Shown here in pieces: positions 58,122 through 64,000 of a stretch of DNA of 64,000 bases. The DNA comes from an uncultured Ferrimonas sp. (GTDB lineage: Bacteria; Pseudomonadota; Gammaproteobacteria; Enterobacterales; Shewanellaceae). Numbering within the stretch: the stretch's first letter is position 1; each line of letters starts with the position of its first letter. The DNA is taken from the NCBI RefSeq assembly GCF_947489035.1, contig NZ_CANLCI010000018.1, positions 20,921 through 84,920 on the forward strand, written 5' to 3'. A program made the translations under genes and the position numbers. The notes under the pieces were generated by a model. The model saw nothing but the letters and a program-made list of their open reading frames with translations. It was not told the origin of the DNA and did no database searches.

Positions 58122-59870
58122 TTACTGTGGCGCTGGCGCATCCAGTAGCAGATCCAAACAGTGCAGCAGTGCCGTTTCGTCGTCGTTAATCACCCCATCT
58201 TGTTCAGCACACTGACGAAACGCTAACAACAATCGCTGTTTTTTGGCCGGAGGGGTGCGACGCAAGGTGATTAAATCCGCTGCAGCTTGGGGCCAACTTA
58301 CGTTTGGATCAAACTTGGCTTGATACCACCCCAGACTGTTGCTGCCACGATAAAAAGCGCGCTGTTGCTGCTGGGGATCGTCGTTGCCGTGACAGGCGAG
58401 CAACGACAGCAGATGGCAGCTGGCGCTGTTGCGCTTGGGCGTGGCCTGAATGAGCGGCGCGTGAGTATCTGGCGCATTCAGGTAATGCAATAACAGCTGG
58501 TAGATGCACCAACGGCTTAGGGTGATGGATTGCTGCTGCCAACAACGCTGTAATTGCTCCAGCAGTTGCTGTTGTTGTCGATCCGACAGCGCCGTTAAAG
58601 TGGGTAACAGCAGTTGCAGCAAAGTCAGTTGTGATTTCAGCGTCAGTGCCGATATGGTTGCAGCCACGCGGCTTGTTGAGTCACCAATCAGGGCTAAGGC
58701 CAGCTGAGTGACGTCGGCGGGTTCCCGTGCTTGCTGCTGCAAGGTGTTGGGCAGCTGTGCCAACAACACCGCCCCAATCACGGCGGTGGCGTTGGCTTGG
58801 TGAGCCGCCGGCTTCGGCTCTGGAGCAGTGGCTTGCTGCACCGGTTGCTGGCGCTGCTGAGTTTTGATTACGGTGGCGGCGTAGCGGCCGTTCCAGTTCG
58901 GTTCAATGGCGCGGATCCGCTTATCAATGGGCGGGTGGCTGGCCAGTAAACTGCTAAACGCACGATAACTGCTGAACAGCATATGGCTAGATTGGGCGGC
59001 ATTGGCCGACTCTAAATAACTGTGGCCGCTGCTGACAGCGATCATTTTCAGCGCCCCAGCAATGGTGCTGGGATCCCGCGTAAATTGCACCGCGGCAGCA
59101 TCGGCAAGGTATTCACGCTGCCGGTTAACGGCGGCTTTAATTAAGTTCGCGAAGAGGGCGCCAATCCAGCCCAGCGCCAACAAGGCCAAGCCCAGCAGCA
59201 TCGCTTGATTGCCATTTTTACGGCCGCCGCTGGTACGCAGCAAGAGATCACCGGCATGGCTGATCACCACAATCCCGCTCAGTACCGCGATCAGGCGCAT
59301 ATTCAGGCGCATGTCGCCGTTCAGAATATGGCTGAATTCGTGGGCGATAACCCCTTGCAGTTGGCCTCGGCTTAACTGCTCTAACGCCCCTTGAGTGATG
59401 CCGATAACGGCATCTTTGGGGGTGTGGCCGGCGGCAAAGGCGTTAATGCCATGCTCATCGGCCAGCAAGTACACCGGTGGTACGGCGATCCCCGCCGCGA
59501 GCGCCATCTCTTCAACCACATTCAACAGCTGCCGCTGTTTAAACTCTTGGCTATTGGTTTGGATCCGCTTGCCGCCGATGGATTCGGCAATTTTGCGCCC
59601 GCCACCGCGCAGTGCCAGCCACTTAATCATGATCACGGTGGCAATCACCATCAGCAACGCCAGCGTGAGTACCATGCCATTGCTGGAGCTGAGCTGGGCA
59701 CCAAGTTGTTGCCAGCTTTGGGGGGCGGGGCTGTCGCTGATCTGCGGTAACAGCAACGCCACCATCAGCACATTGGTGAGTAAAAGGATTAGGCCTACCG
59801 CAACAACAAACAGCAGCACCAGTAATCCTGTGCGTTGTCGTGCTTGCTGTTGCTGGGCAAAAAAGTCCAC
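58122..59870 (-). CDS. M48-family membrane zinc metalloprotease with a C-terminal TerB-like segment
   Basis: This 582-residue protein has two N-terminal membrane helices (about 15-41 and 66-85), an HtpX-like protease domain with HEFSH at 177-181 and the third zinc ligand in 'REYLADAAAVQF', and two further helices. It ends in a long region closing with 'AEQDGVINDDETALLHCLDLL', a TerB-like acidic helix pattern. The start is GTG and overlaps the lemA stop by one base. LemA-M48 pairs are widespread in bacteria and probably act on envelope protein quality. Confidence 0.88.
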   Translation of the reverse strand: MDFFAQQQQARQRTGLLVLLFVVAVGLILLLTNVLMVALLLPQISDSPAPQSWQQLGAQLSSSNGMVLTLALLMVIATVIMIKWLALRGGGRKIAESIGGKRIQTNSQEFKQRQLLNVVEEMALAAGIAVPPVYLLADEHGINAFAAGHTPKDAVIGITQGALEQLSRGQLQGVIAHEFSHILNGDMRLNMRLIAVLSGIVVISHAGDLLLRTSGGRKNGNQAMLLGLALLALGWIGALFANLIKAAVNRQREYLADAAAVQFTRDPSTIAGALKMIAVSSGHSYLESANAAQSSHMLFSSYRAFSSLLASHPPIDKRIRAIEPNWNGRYAATVIKTQQRQQPVQQATAPEPKPAAHQANATAVIGAVLLAQLPNTLQQQAREPADVTQLALALIGDSTSRVAATISALTLKSQLTLLQLLLPTLTALSDRQQQQLLEQLQRCWQQQSITLSRWCIYQLLLHYLNAPDTHAPLIQATPKRNSASCHLLSLLACHGNDDPQQQQRAFYRGSNSLGWYQAKFDPNVSWPQAAADLITLRRTPPAKKQRLLLAFRQCAEQDGVINDDETALLHCLDLLLDAPAPQ

Positions 59871-60460
59871 TAAAACTCAACCTTGGGGGCCGCTTGAATG
59901 GCGGCGGAATCGCTAAATTCCAGTAACGAGGCGTCTTTACCGTGGCCAAAGGGGCCTGCCATCAGTACCGCAGGGAACTGCTGCTTATATTCGTTGTAAC
60001 TGGTGACGGCGTCATTAAAGCCTTGGCGGGCAAAGGCGACCCGATTTTCGGTGGCGGTTAACTCTTCTGAAACCTGCATCATGGTCTGATCGGCTTTTAA
60101 ATCGGGGTAGGCTTCCATCACCACATTCAGTTTGCCGAGTGCGCCGGTTAACGCGGATTCAGCCCCAGCTAAAGCGCCCATGGCATCGATATTGGTTAAG
60201 TCGCCACTGGCTGCAGATAACCCTGCCATTGCTTGATTGCGGGCGTTGATCACCGCCTCAAGGGTTTCTTGCTCATGCTTTAAATAAGCTTTGGCGGTAT
60301 TAACTAAGTTGGGGATCAGATCGTAACGGCGTTTTAGTTGCACTTCGATTTGCGCAAAGGCGTTTTCATGGCGAGCGCGCAGGCTAACCAATTTGTTGAA
60401 TACCATCACCACAAGGGCGATCAACGCCAGTACGATGGCAAGAGTGATATAGAACGACAT
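59870..60460 (-). CDS. lemA: LemA-family protein
   Basis: This 196-residue protein has one N-terminal membrane helix (about 5-22), a short cytoplasmic link and the LemA helical core, with 'QIEVQLKRRYDLIPNLVNTAKAYL' and 'NARNQAM' as the family hallmarks. The ATG follows AGGAAG. It is coupled to the M48 protease gene by a one-base overlap, a common arrangement. Function is not established for the family. Confidence 0.92.
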   Translation of the reverse strand: MSFYITLAIVLALIALVVMVFNKLVSLRARHENAFAQIEVQLKRRYDLIPNLVNTAKAYLKHEQETLEAVINARNQAMAGLSAASGDLTNIDAMGALAGAESALTGALGKLNVVMEAYPDLKADQTMMQVSEELTATENRVAFARQGFNDAVTSYNEYKQQFPAVLMAGPFGHGKDASLLEFSDSAAIQAAPKVEF

Positions 60461-60536
60461 AGAGACTTCCTGTCTGGCCGAAAAGCGTTAAGTTAGCGCG
60501 CTTTAGCGGCAGAGAAAAGCACCGACTGCAGAAACG

Positions 60537-60562
60537 AAAAGAGGAAGCGATGGCTTCCTCTT
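60537..60562 (-). terminator. metQ: Intrinsic terminator after metQ
   Basis: A 10-bp stem (60539-60548 with 60553-60562) with a 4-nt loop; in the leftward direction a short T-run follows. Confidence 0.75.
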
Positions 60563-60590
60563 AATCTTATGGGCACGAATGGAGTTCGTC

Positions 60591-61388
60591 TTACCAGCCC
60601 TTAACGATGTTGCCATCAAACAGCGTTAACGCTTTCTGGTGTACCGCATCGGTGTGGTAAGCCTTGATGAACTGCTGCACACGCGGATCGTTTTGGTTGT
60701 CGTTGCGCGCCACAATCAAGTTCACGTATGGGCTCTCTTTCGATTCAACAAACAGGCCATTTTTCTCTAATGTTAGCCCCGCTTGGCCAGCAAAGGTGTT
60801 GTTGATCACAGCAAAGCTGACGTCTTGTAATGAACGAGGCAGTTGCGCGGCTTCCAATTCAAGGATCTCAAGCTGCTTTGGGTTGGCGCTAATGTCCCGA
60901 GTGGTGGCGGCAATGCCCACACCAGCGGTTAAGGTCAGCAGCCCTTGTTGTTCTAACAACAGTAGCGAACGGCCCAAGTTGGTGGGATCGTTTGGCAGCG
61001 CGACTTTGGCGCCATCCGGCAGCTGGGTTAAATCGGTGATGCTGGTTGAGTAAGCGGCGATGGGATAAACAAAGGTATTGGCCACCGCAACGATCTCATA
61101 GCCGCGGGCTTCTACCTGCCCATCCAAGTACGGGCGATGCTGAAATGCGTTCAAGTCGATGCTGCCATCGTGCAAGGCGGCATTAGGCGTAACGTAATCG
61201 GTAAAGGGGATGATCTCGACCTCAAGCCCATACTCTTGCTTGGCGATGCTGGCGGCCAATTCCGCTACCTGAGCTTCGGGCCCCGCCATGGCGCCTAACT
61301 TTAAGGTGGTGTCGTTGTTGTCACTGCCACAGGCAGTTAAAGCCAGTGCTGCAGCGGCAGCGAATAGGGTACGTACAGTCTTTTTCAT
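60591..61388 (-). CDS. metQ: D-methionine ABC transporter substrate-binding lipoprotein
   Basis: MetQ binds methionine in the periplasm for the MetNI importer. The 265-residue precursor has a lipoprotein signal with lipobox 'LTAC' (Cys22), then 'KLGAMAGPEAQVAELA' and 'FQHRPYLDGQVEARGYE', the NlpA/MetQ pattern. The ATG at 61388 is chosen for the signal peptide; a longer frame upstream runs into the end of metI. It is the last gene of the metN-metI-metQ unit, 28 bp after metI. Confidence 0.94.
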   Translation of the reverse strand: MKKTVRTLFAAAAALALTACGSDNNDTTLKLGAMAGPEAQVAELAASIAKQEYGLEVEIIPFTDYVTPNAALHDGSIDLNAFQHRPYLDGQVEARGYEIVAVANTFVYPIAAYSTSITDLTQLPDGAKVALPNDPTNLGRSLLLLEQQGLLTLTAGVGIAATTRDISANPKQLEILELEAAQLPRSLQDVSFAVINNTFAGQAGLTLEKNGLFVESKESPYVNLIVARNDNQNDPRVQQFIKAYHTDAVHQKALTLFDGNIVKGW

Positions 61389-61416
61389 GGTGATATTTCC
61401 TACTTCGTTGTAATCG

Positions 61417-62070
61417 TTATCGGTGGTCGATGCGGCGAACAATGGCATCACCACAGGATTGGAGCAGTTGCACCAGCACCAGCAAAATGGCGATGGTGGC
61501 CAGCATCACGTCAAGCTCAAAGCGATAGTAGCCGTAGCGGATCCCCACATCGCCGAGGCCACCGCCGCCAACCACACCCGCCATGGCGGAATAGCTCACC
61601 AAGGTGACCAGCGTAATGGTGATGCTGTTGATGATCCCTGGCAGTGCTTCTGGCAACAGCACGTTAATGATCGTTTGTTTGGTGTCGGCGCCCATGGCTT
61701 GAGCGGCTTCAACTAAGCCGGCGGGAACCTCGATTAAGGCGCCTTCGATTAACCGCGCAATAAAAGGAATGGCGCCGATCGTTAGTGGCACCACTGCCGC
61801 TAAGGTGCCGATGCTGCTGCCCACCACAAAGCGGGTAAACGGAATGATGGCCACCAATAAAATAATGAACGGCACCGAGCGGCCAATGTTCACAGCAATG
61901 CCAACCACATTATGCAGAGTTGGGTTTTGCAGTAACTCACCCTTCTTGGTGAGGTGCAGCAAAATGCCAAGTGGCAAACCAAACAGGGTGGCCAGTAAGC
62001 CAGACAGCAACACCATCTGCAGGGTTTGAAGGGTGGCATTGCCCAGTAATGGCAGCAGATCAGTTGACAT
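61417..62070 (-). CDS. metI: Methionine ABC transporter permease
   Basis: MetI forms the membrane channel of the methionine importer. At 217 residues it equals the E. coli protein. The ABC permease EAA loop reads '[33 protein letters not shown]', and five membrane helices are predictable. The ATG at 62070 lies just inside the end of metN (11-nt overlap); a TTG two codons earlier is unlikely. Confidence 0.95.
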   Translation of the reverse strand: MSTDLLPLLGNATLQTLQMVLLSGLLATLFGLPLGILLHLTKKGELLQNPTLHNVVGIAVNIGRSVPFIILLVAIIPFTRFVVGSSIGTLAAVVPLTIGAIPFIARLIEGALIEVPAGLVEAAQAMGADTKQTIINVLLPEALPGIINSITITLVTLVSYSAMAGVVGGGGLGDVGIRYGYYRFELDVMLATIAILLVLVQLLQSCGDAIVRRIDHR

Positions 62071-63094
62071 AACCAAGTACCTCTACATCGATATTATGTT
62101 GTTGGAAGGTGGTAATGGCTTGGTCAATGGCATCGTTCTGCCCCAACAGTTCGGCCAATAGCAACCCAAATTTGTTGGCGCCGATGTACTCCATCTGCGC
62201 GCTGATGATGCTGATATCAACATTAAACTGTTGCGCCACTTGGGTGATCACCGGCGCATCAACACTGTCACCATGAAAACGCAGCTGAATGATCGGCTTA
62301 GTGTTGGCGCTGGCTTCCACTTGCAGCTGTTGCTGATAAACCTCTGGCAGCTCCACATGTAAGGTAGAGCGAACAAAGTGCTGCGCTAATGGGGTTTTGG
62401 CTGCAGCAAAGAAGCGACCGACATCCCCTTGTTCCACCAATTCGCCGTTGTCGATCAGTGCTACTTGGTCACAGATCTGCTTAACCACATCCATCTCGTG
62501 GGTAATAAGCAAGATAGTGAGCCCCAATTTTTGATTGATGGCCTTTAACAACTGCAGCACAGAACGGGTGGTGTTGGGATCCAGTGCCGAGGTCGCTTCG
62601 TCACAGAGCAACACTTTTGGATCGTTGGCTAAGGCACGGGCAATGGCTACGCGCTGTTTCTGGCCGCCACTTAAATTGGCGGGGTAACTGCTGGCTTTGT
62701 CGGTTAAGCCAACCAACTCCAGTAACGGTTCAATTTTGGCACGGATCTGGGCTTTCGATTTCCCCGCAAGCTCTAAGGGCAGGGCGACATTGGCGTAGAC
62801 CGTGCGATTAGCCAGCAGGTTAAAATGCTGAAATATCATCGCCACCTGCTGACGCTGTAGCCGTAATTGCGCTTCGGATAACGTCAGCAGGTTGGTGCCG
62901 TTAATAATTACCGCGCCGCTGTCTGGCCGTTCCAGTAAATTAACGCAACGAATTAAGGTGCTTTTCCCGGCGCCAGAAGAGCCGATGATCCCAAAGATTT
63001 TCCCTTTGGCTACATGCAGATCCGTTGGCTTCAGTGCTTCAATGCACTGGCTTCCCGACTGATAGGTCTTACTGATTGCGGATAGGGTGATCAT
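62060..63094 (-). CDS. metN: Methionine ABC transporter ATP-binding protein
   Basis: MetN powers methionine import and is inhibited by intracellular methionine through its C-terminal domain. The 344-residue protein has Walker A 'GSSGAGKST', signature '[16 protein letters not shown]', Walker B '[12 protein letters not shown]' and a C-terminal NIL domain (about 265-344) that senses methionine. It is first in a metN-metI-metQ unit and has a possible MetJ-type operator and promoter upstream. Confidence 0.95.
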   Translation of the reverse strand: MITLSAISKTYQSGSQCIEALKPTDLHVAKGKIFGIIGSSGAGKSTLIRCVNLLERPDSGAVIINGTNLLTLSEAQLRLQRQQVAMIFQHFNLLANRTVYANVALPLELAGKSKAQIRAKIEPLLELVGLTDKASSYPANLSGGQKQRVAIARALANDPKVLLCDEATSALDPNTTRSVLQLLKAINQKLGLTILLITHEMDVVKQICDQVALIDNGELVEQGDVGRFFAAAKTPLAQHFVRSTLHVELPEVYQQQLQVEASANTKPIIQLRFHGDSVDAPVITQVAQQFNVDISIISAQMEYIGANKFGLLLAELLGQNDAIDQAITTFQQHNIDVEVLGYVN

Positions 63095-63146
63095 CGTCAG
63101 TATTTGCCTTACTTCGTTATTGATTATCGTTAGAGCAACTGCTTGC

Positions 63147-63209
63147 AGTCTATATAGCCGTCCAGACTGCCGTCAATGGCCATTTGGATGTTTAGCCGTC
63201 CAAAGTGTT
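63147..63209 (-). promoter_or_regulatory. metN: Candidate metN promoter with MetJ-box-like repeats
   Basis: On the minus strand TTGACG (63176-63171) is followed after 16 bp by TATAGA (63154-63149). Across the spacer run two adjacent octamers, GGCAGTCT and GGACGGCT, with 5 and 6 of 8 matches to the MetJ box AGACGTCT. GGACGGCT recurs at 63201-63194. E. coli metNIQ is MetJ-controlled, which supports the reading, but the match is imperfect. Confidence 0.4.
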
Positions 63210-63295
63210 CAGTTGCACATTTTTTCTACGCCGAAGCGTTGAATGGCAATGGCGCAATAGCGATACTGCCCGCACATTCATAGTAAGAGCCTCCA

Positions 63296-63853
63296 ATGAA
63301 GCAAAAAGCTGTATTTCTGGATCGTGATGGCGTGATTAACATTGATCACGGTTATGTCCACACCGTCGACACCTTTGATTTTGTGCCCGGCACCCTGGAA
63401 GCTTGCGCCCAGCTGCATCAAGCCGGTTACGCCTTAGTGGTTGTAACCAATCAAAGTGGCATTGCGCGGGGCTATTACGATGAAGCTCAGTTCCAGCGTT
63501 TAAGCCAATGGATGTGCGATCAGTTTGCTGCGGTTGGCGCCGTGATCACCCAAGTGTATTTTTGCCCACACCACCCAAGCAAAGGTAACGCCCCTTATGT
63601 TGGCGACTGTCAGTGCCGTAAACCTCAACCGGGGATGCTAGTAATGGCAGCACAGCAGCATCAATTGGATCTAAGCCAGTCAATCATGATTGGTGATAAA
63701 GCCGGAGACATGGAAGCGGGGCAGCAAGCTGGGGTGAAACACACCTTATTAGTACGCAGCGGTAAACAGGTCGATGCGGCCGGTGAAGCGTTGGCGGATG
63801 CGGTACTCGATAATGTCGCTGCTGCTGCCCAGTGGATATTGACGCCACAATAA
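63296..63853 (+). CDS. gmhB: D,D-heptose 1,7-bisphosphate phosphatase
   Basis: GmhB dephosphorylates heptose bisphosphate in ADP-heptose synthesis for lipopolysaccharide core. The 185-residue HAD phosphatase has 'FLDRDGVIN' with nucleophile Asp9 and acid/base Asp11, 'VVTNQSGIARGYY', the zinc-binding 'CPHHP...DCQCRKP' and 'MIGDKAGDMEAG'. In E. coli gmhB also lies directly before an rRNA operon (rrnH), and an rRNA-type promoter follows here. Confidence 0.95.
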   Translation: MKQKAVFLDRDGVINIDHGYVHTVDTFDFVPGTLEACAQLHQAGYALVVVTNQSGIARGYYDEAQFQRLSQWMCDQFAAVGAVITQVYFCPHHPSKGNAPYVGDCQCRKPQPGMLVMAAQQHQLDLSQSIMIGDKAGDMEAGQQAGVKHTLLVRSGKQVDAAGEALADAVLDNVAAAAQWILTPQ

Positions 63854-63924
63854 CCATTATTCGGTTGATTAAGGTGCACTTGGTGAAAGTCTCGCCAATC
63901 AAACCAAAACTTAAGATAAAGCCC

Positions 63925-63956
63925 TTGTCAGAACGAAACCGCTCCCTATAATGCGC
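63925..63956 (+). promoter_or_regulatory. Ribosomal-RNA-type P1 promoter
   Basis: TTGTCA (63925-63930), 16 bp, a perfect TATAAT (63947-63952) and then a GC-rich discriminator GCGC are the layout of growth-regulated rrn promoters. An AT-rich UP-like tract lies just upstream (63895-63920). The 16S gene itself would begin beyond the window. Confidence 0.85.
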
Positions 63957-64000
63957 ATCTGTCGACGGGGCACAGCGGCTTACTGAGTAAGGCACTGAGC

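Overview
This window looks like chromosomal DNA of a marine gammaproteobacterium in the Alteromonadales/Shewanella/Ferrimonas range. That placement is inferred from protein resemblance and gene order: dapE beside a Spx-like gene, ptsH-ptsI-crr beside cysK, smc-zipA-ligA, metNIQ and gmhB in front of an rRNA promoter. No database search was possible. The DNA is moderately GC-rich, and many proteins are unusually rich in glutamine. I saw no insertion sequence, prophage, CRISPR array or tRNA.

Layout. 1-4.2 kb: the 3' end of fadL, a dapE cluster (Spx-like protein, DapE, M15 peptidase) and a secreted DUF1223 protein. 3.7-7.3 kb: the general PTS genes (ptsH, ptsI, crr) behind cysK, all on the minus strand. 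7.6-19.2 kb: a complete, tightly packed glycogen operon, malQ-glgB-glgX-glgP-glgC-glgA. 19.4-24.8 kb: exported DsrE-like and DUF4124 proteins, a DUF5916 outer-membrane protein and a MATE pump. 24.9-31.1 kb: a minus-strand operon encoding a nucleoside-hydrolase-like protein, two exported proteins with one CxxCH haem motif each and a two-part protein ending in a cysteine-dioxygenase-like cupin, with a divergent LysR regulator. This is the best candidate for an undescribed system. 31.3-33.1 kb: a LysE exporter, a small protein and cysZ.

33.3-39.9 kb: smc, zipA and ligA, covering chromosome organisation, division and DNA ligation. 40-46 kb: a large TonB-dependent receptor, a YeeZ-like protein, a SufR-like regulator with a cysteine cluster, a SIMPL protein and small hypotheticals. 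46.4-51.8 kb: a DUF4212/sodium:solute symporter pair of the acetate-permease type, a long intergenic stretch, then a cNMP/CBS/DUF294 protein overlapping a DEDDh exonuclease. 52-58 kb: a GMC oxidoreductase, an LRAT-like protein, an EamA transporter, a stand-alone KAS III behind a GntR regulator, and a hexose-6-phosphate mutarotase. 58-64 kb: a LemA/M48 pair, metN-metI-metQ behind a possible MetJ-type operator, gmhB, and a strong rRNA-type promoter at the right edge, so an rRNA operon probably starts just outside.

The glycogen operon and the PTS handle sugar storage and uptake. cysK, cysZ, metNIQ and perhaps the dioxygenase operon bear on sulfur metabolism. The symporter and DUF294 cluster suggests regulated uptake of small carboxylates.
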